64,000 nucleotides of DNA, taken from contig OX365946.1 of the NCBI GenBank assembly GCA_947247005.1, forward strand, positions 47,704,734-47,768,733. Direction: 5' to 3'. A model generated the notes under the pieces. That model was given only the letters and a program-made list of their open reading frames with translations. It searched no databases and had not been told where the DNA came from. A program made the position numbers and the translations under genes. The stretch is from Spisula solida (Eukaryota; Mollusca; Bivalvia; Venerida; Mactridae). Positions 27,046 through 40,095 of the stretch are shown piece by piece. The number at the start of each line of letters is the position of its first letter. Within the stretch, counting starts at the first letter, position 1.

Positions 27046-28967
27046 GTTAGTGTAGTATACAATGCAAATACCGTGTTAACTATGATTGATGTAGCAATTT
27101 CTATCTATAACAATTTGCCTTTATTCTATGTAATAGATACTATATAATGTATAATTTACAATAATACACCCAGTTTTATGTTTCCTGTTAGAGTTGAAAT
27201 TATGTAAGTACGTTCATTTCATCAATGGCTTTTTTGTCAAATAATTTTAGCACTCTCAGTCAGTTGAGGACAAAGCATTATATGATTATATATACTTATA
27301 TTCGTGCGAACATATCTTCAAGTTGTATGTTTAATTATACATAAATATACACATATGTCTTCACCTTAGACGAACAGGGTTGAAACTGCAAAAACGTATA
27401 TTTGAGGAAAGAAGAAAAACAGTCTGCAACTACTCTTTTCTTGCGAAAAAAATAGTTCCTACTTTAGCTTGGTCAACATCCGATTTACTTTAAAATAGCG
27501 ACCGTAAGCTGCGCATTGTATTGAAGATTACGATTATGTACGGGTCTAATAAGGTCGAAAAATCGTAATTAGCAAACAATTATGGCATCATTTTTCATAA
27601 CAAGATTATTACTCTCGCTCGCTCGAGTACCCTACCCATCCCCTCCTCCTTTTTCATGGCATCTCAAACGTTTTCGTCTGGTTTAAAAAAAACTCAACAT
27701 TCTGTTAAAACTGATCACGTGAGTATCTTTTCCAGTTTCAAAAACACTAAATCATTAATGACATTATGTTGAGAAGTTTTGAGAAAATCGGCGAAGAAGA
27801 AGTTGGCTGAGTATGCGGGTACATGAGAGGTTTGGGCTCTGACAGACACACTAAGGCGAGAGGCAGATAAATCACCAAATGCATTCGTCTTATATTTCTG
27901 ATTTATGTACAAATGTCGTTTGTTGAACGCTTTTAAAACGATATTGTATGTACAATGTGTAGTGAATGTTTCCTTCAAATCGTTAAAATAGTTTTTCCTA
28001 ACAACAACCAGAGGACATAACGGGCAATAAGTAAGTAAGTAAGTAAGAACAGAGCAGATGTGTACAATAGTCGAATGTTTATTGGGTTAATATCATATCG
28101 CATACTTTCTCGCAATATATCACCATGCTATTTATTTAATTGTAGTATTGTTGATTTGTAAAAAGCCCCTTTCAGGGCTAAATATGCAAATAAACTATAT
28201 TCTATTATATGAACACAAGGGCAATGCATGTATAAGTCGCTTATTCGACTATTATACTTAATTATACTTATAAATATGCTTAAATTGTGTTTGATTTCAA
28301 AACTTTTCGAAACCACGACAACAAAGAGCGTGTAACATAATTGTTGAAACTTGTACCTGTCGACTGTCCATTTCAAAAAATAAATTACATATAACTAACA
28401 ATGCAATCTTACGTTGAGTTCCGAAATTCTTGACAATTAGACAAGTAATTCATCTAATTTAAAGCAGACGATTTAACATGCGCAAAATGTAAATCTAAAA
28501 CTCAAAACACACTATTTTGATATTCATATAATTTGTAGTTCATCTGGTTCGTTTAAGATTTCTTAGAATCGCATTTTGTTTCTGTGACAGATTTAATCTA
28601 TGACAATAAGAAACGGAAAAAAACGTCACTTAATTAAGACAAACCTAATTAGAGACAGAAATTAGAATTTAGACGTTATTAACGGAATACTAGACAGTAT
28701 ATATCAAATTTTATGTACATTTATAGTTAATGGTTATCAAATGCTGGTCATTATATTTTAGTACCCATGATTGAAAATACTCTTTGTTTTACAGGTTATC
28801 TTTCGATCAAATTCTGCTCAGTCGGACTATTTCAATCGTATCTCTTACTAAGAAGAGAATGAGACATGCGGACCGAAATGTATAGTTTTACTCAAAATGT
28901 ATTTATGGATTTGGGCATTATCCGACAACCAGGTTAAATAACTATAACACGTTCCTAAAGTAAGATC
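27046..28967. other. Non-coding stretch
   Basis: No gene is recognised. A short (GTAA)n microsatellite lies at about 28029-28049. Open frames at 27715-27978 and 28128-28376 (minus) lack known domains and are not recognisable as further glutamate receptor exons. Confidence 0.35.
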
Positions 28968-29221
28968 TGGCTCCGATCTCCCGAAGCATCTCAATCTGAG
29001 CTAAATCTCATCTCAAATATTACCGCCTGTCTTTGAGATAATTTTCATGGGAGACTGGACTAAAAGTAGGCATCACAAAACAGAAACATTATTTTGAGTT
29101 TATTTCAGTAAAATTTCAAGAGCTTGAACGTCAAATTCATCTCAAATTCAGACTCTGATTTGAGAAAAATCTCATTTTGAGCTGAGATTTCTACTTGAGA
29201 TGCTTCGGGAGATCGGGGCCA
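28968..29221. mobile_element. 254-bp MITE with inverted ends
   Basis: The left end 'tggctccgatctcccgaagc' is matched by the inverted right end 'gcttcgggagatcggggcca', and the arms continue inward through 'atctca' and 'gagctaaatctcatctcaa'. A further partial end with the same words lies at about 29360-29413 ('gatgagatttagctcaaat', 'ccttcggga'). Non-coding. Confidence 0.7.
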
Positions 29222-29722
29222 ATGCTCAAAGCAGAGTCTAAATTTAAAATACTTCAGAAGTACGCGAGCTTAACGTATTATTGTAATAAACTCGGGAAAA
29301 TGTTTCTGTCTTGTGATGCCAATTTTGAGATCAACCTAACATGGATTACTTCTAAGAGGAATGACAATATTTGAGATGAGATTTAGCTCAAATTGAGATC
29401 CTTCGGGACTTGGGAACTTTAATAGTACATGTGATGCTCCATTGTACGTGTGATGTAGCTATTCTTACCACAGACAAGTGTGTGGGTTAAACTTTAATTG
29501 ATCAACATTTTCAGCATTTAAGCATCTAAAGGCATAGTAATTGACCTTTACCAACCAACATTACAATTGAATAAAAGAATAAAATGTTTCGCGTTTCACA
29601 CCTACGCGAGTGTAGCGTTGATGAGTTATTAGCACACAGTGTGTGTGTAACTGTACTGAATGTGAACTCTCACTGATCGACAAGAACATTCAAGTTATCT
29701 TTACAACCTGTAATATTTACCA
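29222..29722. other. Non-coding stretch with partial MITE end
   Basis: Contains the partial element end at 29360-29413 mentioned for the preceding MITE. Nothing else is recognised. Confidence 0.4.
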
Positions 29723-29758
29723 GTTAGGGGTGACCGGGGCTTGTCCGGCCTCGGGTCA
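29723..29758 (+). mobile_element. Tigger-like transposon terminus
   Basis: 'agttaggggtgaccggggc' matches, with one difference, 'agttaggggagaccggggc' at about 41819-41837, next to the Tigger transposase remains. It probably marks the edge of a related element that continues to the right. The other end was not identified; a CG-rich 'gggcacgtccggcc' word lies at 30103. Confidence 0.45.
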
Positions 29759-30933
29759 TGTCGGTATATGACTGTACGAGTATAAAGCGCGTTAACCAAG
29801 ATATAGAGGTGCCATCAATATTGTTACGTCACTTGTGATGTTTTTATCCATTTTAAGTACAAATATGGCCGCCTTGCAATAGTGTGTGTCGGTTTGGGTC
29901 CGAAACTTAATTTTTTCGATTGTTGAGTAAAAACTTTTACACTTATTTAAGTTTTTGTTTTTCTTGAGATCCATTAAGACTCCAACTAAATCTTAATTCG
30001 TGTATCAATATATATGAATGCGCTTCAATATAAATACATGTATCATACTCTGCACCATGCAAGGTGCCACGTGACGTGTTTATATCTACTACTCGGGGCG
30101 GGGGCACGTCCGGCCTACAGTCTAAAAGGTTGAAATAGGAACCAACATGTTTTTAATTTGCCAAAGAAGGATAATAATGCTAGACAAATGGATCGGGGTC
30201 AATGCACTTTCAAAAAAACTAAACACATTTTCGTCTATTTTCATTTAGTTATGTGTAATATGTCCGGATATATCCAGTAAATGTCAGTGTTGCAAAACAA
30301 TTATGTCTAGGGGACATCTTAGGACCATGAGGATTTCAAGACGTGAGTTTCATGTTCAATATTCAAATCTGTTCCATGACATACAAATAATATACCATAA
30401 GATATATGCGAGCCGAATTTGCCCCGTGGGGTGGCCGAACTTGTCCCTTCGTGGGCAAGTTGGCCACCTTGACCAGATCACTTTGAGTAAAGATTACTTC
30501 CATAAATACAACGACACATTGAATGGAGTAATGAAGCTTAGAGTTCTGTCTTATTATGCCTTACCTAAATGTAAATTTTCCGAGACCAAACTATACAAGT
30601 CAAATAGTTTCCTGCGGGTGATTACCTGCGGCCTTGTAATTTAGTTGTATTGTATAGGATGTGGTTTTTGCAGTTCGGGTGCAATTCGAATTTATTCCGG
30701 TGTAAGTTTAAATTAATGTTTCTGTCAAAATAATGCCAATACATGTAAAATCGGACAATACCGATTATCCTCCAATTATTTGGTTGTGTTAAATGTATGT
30801 GCCGAACGAATGAACAAATTCAAAAGATTAATTAGAAAATTTTTTATCATGTATCAATACCATGCTTCTGTTAATCAAAGCGATGTGTTCTCTACGGGAT
30901 GTAGTGCATTGCCCACTATATTTATTACTGACT
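29759..30933. other. Probable non-autonomous element interior, no gene
   Basis: Words such as 'cttgtccggcc', 'gcacgtccggcc' and 'ccgaacttgtccc' recur near 29740, 30105 and 30435, which suggests one element interior or nested ends. The 113-codon open frame at 30303-30644 has no recognisable domain and I do not call it a gene. Confidence 0.35.
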
Positions 30934-31177
30934 GGAAATCTAATGCAGCTGCAGACACCTGCTGTTTAGATTCGTGGTCTCGCGTTTAAAGTGAAATTTC
31001 GGAATAGTTTTGATTTCTTTGGTAAATAAACTTTTGTAATGCGATAAATACCGATGTTATCCGCATGGAATAATAGAATTAGTCTGGTTCACGACATTCT
31101 TACAAAATGCTGCTTTTTTTTGGATATTTTTTTTTTGAAATCGTAAACCATCGAGAACATGTCACGTGCCCCTAAAA
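30934..31177 (+). repeat. Dispersed repeat R1, copy 2
   Basis: Direct copy of 16744-16984, with runs such as 'atccgcatggaataat' and 'attagtctggttcacgac' intact. It lies about 1.1 kb beyond the splice donor of the glutamate receptor exon, hence probably inside the intron. Confidence 0.75.
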
Positions 31178-31263
31178 TGTTTGTGAAATGTATGTTTTTC
31201 TGAAGAATGGCCAAACTAGCCCCAGTATCCCCTACTCGGTACTCATTTTCAACAGTGTTTATC

Positions 31264-31466
31264 AGTTATTCGGTACTGCTTGACACAATCATATTGACCA
31301 GTTATTCGGTACTGCTTGACACAATCATATTGACCAGTTGTTCGGTACTGCTTGACACAATCATATTGACCAGTTATTCGGTACTGCTTGACACAATCAT
31401 ATTGACCAGTTATTCGGCACTGCTTGACACAATCATATTGACCAGTTATTCGGTACTGCTTGACAC
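31264..31466 (+). repeat. 36-bp minisatellite
   Basis: About 5.6 copies of a 36-base unit beginning 'agttattcggtactgctt' and ending 'atattgacc', almost identical. Since 36 is divisible by three the array stays open as a 12-residue repeat (31207-31488), which is not evidence of a gene. Confidence 0.9.
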
Positions 31467-32013
31467 CAGAGTTAACCAGTTTATATAGTACTGATGGTAT
31501 TAACTAGTTACATCGAAACTGATTATCATTAGTGTTTACATTTTTTCCGTACTTATTAAACCTACAGTTTCAGCTATTTGATACATATTGACAATACCGA
31601 CGATGGTAAAATAGGGATGGACCGTAAGTCAGTTAAGAGAAGACACAGCAAGAACCTAACATGACGAGATGTTTAAAGCCTCATTATCGCTCCCAAATCA
31701 ATCATCCAGTAAATACAAGGAAGTAATTTTTCCACAAATAACTAATAATTGACGATGTAATTCTCATTATATCAAATTATATCTGTCGAAAAAGCATGCA
31801 AAATATCACAGCTAACGACAACATACAAGCTACAAGAGTTGCTTCCCTTAGACTATAAATCACGTATTTATTGTTTACATTTCTTTACTTTGTCAACAAA
31901 CCAACTGGAGGCGGTATTTCGTTTTCTTCCATCTTATGGTATCTACCTTTTTTGGGACTCAACTAACGTGCTAAGAATGTATCATTCTGTAGATACGTTA
32001 CCAAGTTATTGCT
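31467..32013. other. Probable intronic sequence, no feature
   Basis: Nothing recognised. The stretch probably lies in the first intron of the minus-strand glutamate receptor gene. Confidence 0.35.
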
Positions 32014-32218
32014 TTTTGAAAATAGCCGTTTAGGGCTTAAGTGGGAGTTTTGAAAATACCCGTTTAGGGCTTAAGTGGGAGTTTTGAAAATACTCGTTTA
32101 GGGCTTAAGTGGGATTTTTGAAAATACTCGTTTAGGGCTTAAGTGGGAGTTTTGAAAATAGCCGTTTAGGGATTCATGGGGGCTTCTTGAAAATGACCGT
32201 TTATGGCTTAATGGGGCT
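32014..32218 (+). repeat. 34-bp minisatellite beside the receptor splice donor
   Basis: Five to six units of 'ttttgaaaatacccgttta' plus 'gggcttaagtggga', starting at 32014, 32048, 32082, 32116 and 32150; the last units are diverged. The array ends about 40 bases from the splice donor of the receptor exon, so it sits at the very start of that intron. Confidence 0.85.
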
Positions 32219-32221
32219 TTA

Positions 32222-32917
<696 letters not shown>

Positions 32918-33359
32918 TTAAAACAATTTAACCATATTATTTTTGTCACCTTTATTTTAAATTAATCAACTCATTCTTAGTATACATAATTTCTATATAA
33001 TTATTAAACATAGTCGTAGTATGCCATTACATTTAAACTACATTTAAACTCAATCCTATATGCATATGCTGTACACATCTGTCATGCAATTAATTTCATA
33101 TTTAATGATTTACGTTACGCGTTTCACGTCGTGCGTTAACGTATTCTTTTTACAAAACACTTCCTATATGGTTGTAGACACAATCACCACATTCTACTCG
33201 GTGTAAAGATTTAAACAATGTTATTAAAATCCAAATATTAAGGTGCATTAAACAACATCACGTTTTGATATATCGTTAAGCGTTTTATGATCCGTCGTGA
33301 AATTTAAGTAAGTTAATGTACACTCGAGTTGTTGCTATTTTTAAATCCATTATACTACT

Positions 33360-33560
33360 TCCGCAGTCTGATTCACCTAGTTCCGCGCGATCGCTTGTTT
33401 TCTCGGTATCACCGTCGCTCGTGTCGCGTCTAACGAAGAAGTGGTCGTCGTGCACTTCGCTGCGATCATCGAGCGTCTACAATCCCGAGATCTAGGCAAG
33501 CGCCTCACTGAATAGCGAAATCCGATTTCGTTGTGTGCACCAGAAGCGGGGCAAATGAAC
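33360..33560 (-). promoter_or_regulatory. CpG-rich patch upstream of the receptor exon
   Basis: About 200 bases with many CG dinucleotides ('ccgcgcgatcgc', 'ccgtcgctcgtgtcgcg', 'gtcgtcgtgcac') in otherwise CG-poor DNA, ~450-650 bases upstream of the receptor start codon. It could be a promoter, a 5' untranslated exon or an unrelated repeat. No TATA box position can be fixed. Confidence 0.3.
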
Positions 33561-34747
33561 AGTGTTAAATCTATCGGAAAGTGTCGGATTAATCACATCC
33601 CGAGCACTTATTACTCTCAATGGACATCTAAACACATTTTATTTACAAGGTACTCTTACCAAGCGATTGAAGGTGCCCTGATTTTTGTCTGATTTTTGTA
33701 ATAATATCCGACGTATCAGAAACGATCCTTCACACGTATAGGTCCTATATTAGGATTCAATGCGACACATTGACGATTTAATAAACAAAGCCAGTCCTCA
33801 GGCGCGTTGTAGAGATATGACAGATATACTCGGATATATACCTATCCCTACATAGAGAAAACAGCAAGCCCGTTTTCTTAAGGTCAGAAAAGTAGCTGTT
33901 GTATTTAGGAAAGTTTGATGTACATGTAATTCGAAAGTACCCGCTTTGACTTTCAATTCATGGCAGAAAAATATTATTACCACAGATTATGCTAAAGTGA
34001 CATTTATCCTTACTGAGGTTATTTGTGAGTTTTATTCGTCCACCATTTAGACTGACCCCAACATTCACCTTTCATTCAACACGTAAAACATAAAACGATT
34101 GGAAAATAGGAAAAAACAACAAGTTCATAACAGGTTTTCAAAACTGGCTCTGGAACTGGTTTTACAAAGCACGGACAATCATACTGATTGCCTTTCTCGT
34201 GAACTTCCGTCATTCCCCGTAAACTACGAGACAATACGAAGATCCCCGATACGCGGAACATGAAACAAGCAGACAGTAAATACAATTTCAGTAATGCGCA
34301 ATTATAATAAATATGATATAATAATTTGGCATCCTTTAAGAATGAGCTATCCGACATGACCTTCTAAGGGGACCCGCCTGCACAGTTACAAAGTACCGTC
34401 AAGTGATAGGCTCGAGCTATGCCAGCGGGGTCTAGTACCCTGGTACCGCTACGGAAGCTGGTTTGGTCTTGTCTTGATGGTCGAAAGTGCATAGCCTTTT
34501 CTATTACTTCATTTCTTTTAACTTTAACTGCTAATATTTGTCAGTGTCTATTCTTCTATATTTCTCCTTTTTTACTTCTCTCTCTCATTTTCTTGCACAC
34601 CGTTAAAGAAATGTCAATTTATGACAGTTTAACGTGTTTATAAATGTAGATGTAGATAAACTACCGCATTAATCGAACGGTGTCGACGCTAAAATATCAC
34701 ACCGTGACAATCGCATTAATTTGTTTAACGATAATACGTACCACATC
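33561..34747. other. Non-coding stretch
   Basis: No gene or repeat recognised. Open frames at 33798-33983, 34076-34357 and 34419-34643 lack known domains. Confidence 0.3.
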
Positions 34748-36305
34748 GACAGGGAAGGCAACACTCAACTTAAAACGCCTCAAAATGAAAATGTTGTACT
34801 TGTAAACAATTGTTTTATATTTTCATGAACCACGACAGTGTCATAAATCGAATAATAACATTTAATCTCGTTTGGTAAGGCTCTTTTTCTAATTTGCATT
34901 TCACCTAAAATATTTATCAAATTGATAACGTTATTGTTGTTAAACTCTTCCGTGATTTATATTTTCTTGACCCACGGTATTGTCACAAATAGGATAATTA
35001 CATTAAATCTCATTATGGTTATGCACTTATTCGATAACTAGTATACTAGTATAGTCATCGCATATTTACATGAAAATTTCTTATAAGCATTTCACTTAAA
35101 GTACGAGTATTTATCAAATTGATATGTATTTTAACTCTTCCGTGATTTTTTTCACAAACCACGGTATTGTCATAAATCTGATAATTACATTTACGTGTCA
35201 CGTATTCGCATTTTGGTTACGAACTCATTCGATAACGATCATCGTATTCTACATGAACAATTCAAATTTGATTGATATTGTTGTGAATCTCTTCCGTGAC
35301 TCATAAATATTACCGTTGAACTGTATTTGATAGTTTATTTGAATGTTTAAAATAACAAATTATGATTATTGGTCATCTCTGACCCAATCGTAATGTGTAT
35401 GTAAATTGGTATGAAATAAACTTATTTTATGCCGTGCACAGAAAAAACAAAAACGTCACATACCACTACCACACGACACGATGCCCAACACATAAATAAA
35501 CGAGAAAATGAACTTCACTGTCGAAAGTCCAAGTCTCAGCTATCTAAAGACTGAAATACCTAGTTTCAGTTACAAAATATCTGAATGACCTAGTTTAAGC
35601 TATACAAAAGCTATTTGACCCAGTTTCAGCTATTACAAAAACTCTGAAGTTCTATCCATAAAATATCATAGCAGTCGATCCATTCAAAATCGCTCTATAT
35701 CATGTATATCACTTATTAATGCATTCAGGCCTTTCTTTGATACAGCCAATATACTTAAAGCCACAATTTCAGTTAGTTTGGACATACATTTTTTAAACGT
35801 TTTTTTAGCGTCGTACAAATTAGTAAGTGTTCATTAAACATACATTATGACCAAACTGATCAATGGAAGTAAACCCAATTTTTCCCAAGTGAAAACAATA
35901 GTCTATTGGGAACACCCCTCGTATAAGAGGAGTCATGTATTAATGTCTTCAGCTTTCTGATTAGTGACATTTTGGCGGGTATGTGTTAAATAGAATATCA
36001 AATTAGTGTTGATAAGCCAGCCAAGGCTCGCTTCATATCATATGATTCAACTCGTTCAACAGTTTTAATATTAACTTAGACTCATTCAATATCCTCTATT
36101 CAAAAAATGAAACTTTACATATAAGTGTATCAAAGCTTTTGACGTTATTTCATTTAAAGTATAGGGAATGCTTAATAAAACTTATTGGTTTATAATGCAT
36201 GTACACTTAGCGGCTTTGGCGGATCTGCGCTTGTTTAGTTGGGCATTGTGTGTTTTTAATGTTTTCTGTGCTCGGCTGGTTAAGTTGAGTGCTGCCTTCC
36301 CTGTC
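34748..36305. mobile_element. 1.56-kb terminal-inverted-repeat element (GACAGGGAAGG family)
   Basis: The left end 'gacagggaaggcaacactc' (34748) and the inverted right end 'gagtgctgccttccctgtc' (to 36305) match over 26 bases with one difference. Inside are two to three diverged tandem units of 150-180 bases ('actcttccgtgattt', 'cacggtattgtca', 'cattcgataac') at about 34810-35250. A run of 'gacctagtttcagct'-like words follows at 35540-35650. No transposase frame is visible, so the element is non-autonomous. No target duplication is evident. Confidence 0.7.
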
Positions 36306-36589
36306 TGACTTAATATAATCTTTTTTAAAACGCAACACTAATGATAATAAAGATAAATTTGTTATATATTAATATTTCTAAACGAATTTTTTTTGTCCGA
36401 ACTATTGGCACCCATAAATTGTAACTCGATGTTCTATCCATCTAAATTCACTACAGAGGTGCATTGAACCATGAAACGGAAAAAAAAACGAAAAATGTTC
36501 GAGATCCGAGAAGTTGGCAGGAAGTTGGAAGATCGTAATTAGATATTGAATTTCCAGCTACACGCCAATAACGAGGTAGCAGTGACTTC
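36306..36589. other. Non-coding stretch
   Basis: Short AT-rich stretch; the first diverged words of the next minisatellite ('atttccagct') begin near 36550. Confidence 0.35.
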
Positions 36590-37641
36590 AATATTCACAA
36601 AGCCACGCCAGTTTCCAGCTGGTGTCCAATATCCAGCTATGAGTTCGTTACTCAATTTTCTACCAGTGCGAATTTCTAGCTGACGTCGAATTTCCAGCCA
36701 CCTAGGAGTTCGTTATTGGACTTGACATAAAAGTCGAATTTCCAGCCAGCTCTGAGTTCGTTATTCGACTTGACAAAAGTGTCGAATTTCCAGCTGAGTT
36801 CGAATTTCCAGCCAGCTCTGAGTTCGTTATTCGACTTGACAAAAAAGGCCTAATTTCCAGCTGAGTTCGAATTTCCAGCCAGCTCTGCGTTCGTTATTCG
36901 ACTTGACAAAAGTGTCGAATTTCCAGCTGAGTTCGAATTTCCAGCCAGCTCTGAGTTCGTTATTCGACTTGACAAAAAGGCCTAATTTCCAGCTGAGTTC
37001 TAATTTCCAACCAGCTCTGAGTTCGTTATTCGACATGACAAAAAAGGCCTAATTTCCAGCTGAGTTCGAATTTCCAGCCAGCTCTGAGTTCGTTATTCGA
37101 CTTGACAAAAAAGGCCTAATTTCCAGCTGAGTTCTAATTTCCAACCAGCTCTGAGTTCGTTATTCGACTTGACAAAAGTGTCGAATTTCCAGCTGAGTTC
37201 GAATTTCCAGCCAGCTCTGAGTTCGTTATTCGACTTGACAAAAGTGTCGAATTTCCAGCTGAGTTCGAATTTCCAGCCAGCTATGAGTTCGTTATTCGAC
37301 TTGACAAAAAAGCCCTAATTTCCAGCTGAGTTCTAATTTCCAACCAGCTTTGAGTTCGTTAATCGACGTGACAAAAAAGTCTAATTTCCAGCTGAGTTCT
37401 AATTTCCAACCAGCTTTGAGTTCGTTAATCGACTTGACAAAAAAGCCCTAATTTCCAGCTGAGTTCTAATTTCCAACCAGCTTTGAGTTCGTTATTCGAC
37501 TTGACAAAAAAGCCCTAATTTCCAGCTGAGTTCTAATTTCCAACCAGCTTTGAGTTCGTTATTCGACTTGACAAAAAGGCCTAATTTCCAGCTGAGTTCG
37601 AATTTCCAACCAGCTCTGAGTTCGTTATTCGACTTGACAAA
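36590..37641. repeat. 66/67-bp minisatellite
   Basis: About 14 regular units from 36720 on, preceded by diverged units. Each contains 'gagttcgttattcgactt', 'gacaaaa', 'aatttccagctgagttc' and 'aatttccagccagctctg'. The 'aatttccagc..gagttc' word appears twice per unit, so the unit grew from a shorter one. Two types mix: 'gtgtcgaatttcc' and 'ggcctaatttcc'. The minus-strand frame at 36827-37036 is a translation of the repeat. Confidence 0.9.
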
Positions 37642-38663
37642 GAATCATAAAGGAATGATTGCCATTCATTGATATCTAGTTCATTTCTTATTAAGGTTAG
37701 TTTGTTAAATGGCAAGATTTTAAATTTGAAAGTAGGACAACACGAAATATGGTTCCCATTGACTCCAATGTAAATGTTGTCATTTTATTGTTAAAAAATT
37801 TCGAAACAAAATGTAAATGCTTGCTATTTCATCTTAGAAATCGGATTTTCTTCAAATAAACTTTATTGAAAGTTACAATCTTTTGTTGTTAAAGACAAAT
37901 TTAATTTAGAAATGTTAGTTGGTTTGTGTTACCATCGCAACATCATCAAGTGGACTAATGGTAGATTTTTAGTGGTGTTCTAGAATTGCTTAGCAACCGA
38001 GAATGTGCAACATAGATAAGTAACATGCATTGCAGTTCTGTCAGGAATTGATTATTCTACTTAATGATAGTCAACATAGTCAAGTAATGGTTAAATTACC
38101 TCTGTTGTACTGTTTTAGTAGTGTAAATTTATTAAATATTTTTGTAATTTTTGTATTTTGTGAACTTTAATTTGGCACATGAGTGGAAGAAACCCACTTT
38201 TCGCCATGAATTATATTGGTACATATAAATATTCTTCGTCGAATGATCTAACTTGATCGCTTGTATATTTTATTTTGTTAGCACAGGCTGCGGGATTCCA
38301 TTCTGGTTGGGGAATGCATTCCATTCTTCAGTATTATATATACGTTTAGAGCGATTTTGATTTGATATACTGCTATGATATTTTATGGATAGAATTTCAA
38401 ATTCCTATGAGTAAACTTGATACTGACAAGGACTAGCCACAGTCATGAATGCGACTTTGATATAACCTTTTGACCTGTCACCCAGATTATGTGTTTAGGA
38501 ATTTAAAACATGTTACAGTCATGCTCTCGGGAGAAGCTAAGTTGCCTAGAGCATTATCCGGCAGACGTTAAACCTGGTTCGGGAAATGATTGTGTCACGT
38601 ATCCGTATATTTGATGGATCGACTGGTATGGTTATTTTATGGATAGAATTACAAATTCCTGAA
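37642..38663. other. Non-coding stretch between minisatellites
   Basis: No gene recognised. The words 'ttttatggatagaatt' and 'caaattcct' occur at 38379-38406 and again at 38635-38660, directly before the 69-bp array, suggesting a small local duplication. Confidence 0.4.
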
Positions 38664-39760
38664 AACAAATCTATATGCCCGCCCTAATAGTGGGTGCATC
38701 AAAGCAGAATGACCTAGTATAGTTTCAGCTATAACAAATCTATATGCCCGCCCTAATAGTGGGTGCATCAAAGCAGAATGACCTAGTATAGTTTCAGCTA
38801 TAACAAATCTATATGCCCGCCCTAATAGTGGGTGCATCAAAGCAGAATGACCTAGTATAGTTTCAGCTATAACAAATCTATATGCCCGTCCTAATAGTGG
38901 AGGCATAACAGCAGAATGACCTAGTATAGTTTCAGCTATAACAAATCTATATGCCCGTCCTAATAGTGGGGGCATAACAGCAGAATGACCTAGTATAGTT
39001 TCAGCTATAACAAATCTATATGCCCGTCCTAATAGTGGAGGCATAACAGCAGAATGACCTAGTATAGTTTCAGCTATAACAAATCTATATGCCCGTCCTA
39101 ATAGTGGGGGCATAACAGCAGAATGACCTAGTATAGTTTCAGCTATAACAAATCTATATGCCCGTCCTAATAGTGGGTGCATAAAACAGTATGACCTAGT
39201 ATAGTTTCAGCTATAACAAATCTATATGCCCGCCCTAATAGTGGGTGCATAACAGCAGAATGACCTAGTATAGTTTCAGCTATAACAAATCTATATGCCC
39301 GCCCTAATAGTGGGTGCATAACAGCAGAATGACCTAGTATAGTTTCAGCTATAACAAATCTATATGCCCGTCCTAATAGTGGGGGCATAACAGCAGACTG
39401 ACCTAGTATAGTTTCAGCTATAACAAATCTATATGCCCGCCCTAATAGTGGGTGCATAACAGCAGACTGACCTAGTATAGTTTCAGCTATAACAAATCTA
39501 TATGCCCGTCCTAATAGTGGGGGCATAACAGCAGACTGACCTAGTATAGTTTCAGCTATAACAAATCTATATGCCCGTCCTAATAGTGGGGGCATAACAG
39601 CAGACTGACCTAGTATAGTTTCAGCTATAACAAATCTATATGCCCGTCCTAATAGTGGGTGCATAACAGCAGAATGACCTAGTATAGTTTCAGCTATAAC
39701 AAATCTATATGCCTACCCTAATGATGGGGGCATAAAAGGCAAAATGACCTGGTTTCAACT
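38664..39760. repeat. 69-bp minisatellite, open on the minus strand
   Basis: Sixteen units (the last diverged) starting 'aacaaatctatatgcccg' at 38664, 38733, 38802 and so on, every 69 bases. One unit at 39147 has 68 bases and shifts the frame. Because 69 is a multiple of three, the minus strand reads as two long frames (38649-39182 and 39167-39664) of a 23-residue repeat with the core 'LLGRAYRFVIAETILG'. No start context, splice site or related protein is known, so I treat it as a satellite. Unit types differ at the 'ggtgcatc' / 'gggcataac' and 'gaatg' / 'gactg' positions. Confidence 0.9.
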
Positions 39761-40095
39761 CAAACTCACCACAATTTCCATTGAATGGATATCAACGCTG
39801 GTATGTTTGAACTCGAAACAATGTGCGTTCCTTTTGATGTAACACATTGGATATAGTGAGTTTTACGTACAAATAAAATAAGCTGTTTCCGTTAGCTTGC
39901 TTTCCTCTCTCTATTTGTCTGTCCCCTGTGGTGAACATCTGATGAGTTCGCGAATTGAATCAGATCATGTGTTTAATACAATAGTTTGTCTGATAGTATA
40001 TTATTGTACCGTTATATATTACATATGTCTCACTGCGATGGTCTGATGAAGTGTTATGTACTATATTCACAGCGTATAAATCTAATCAATGTATG
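39761..40095. other. Non-coding stretch
   Basis: Nothing recognised. Confidence 0.3.

Noticed and set aside
27715..28376. Minus-strand frames checked as possible further receptor exons
   Set aside because: Their translations do not match any part of class C receptors I know.
30303..30644. 113-codon plus-strand frame
   Set aside because: No recognisable domain. It lies in a stretch that looks like a non-autonomous transposon interior.
31207..31488. 93-codon frame with a 12-residue repeat
   Set aside because: It is explained by the 36-bp minisatellite, whose period is divisible by three.
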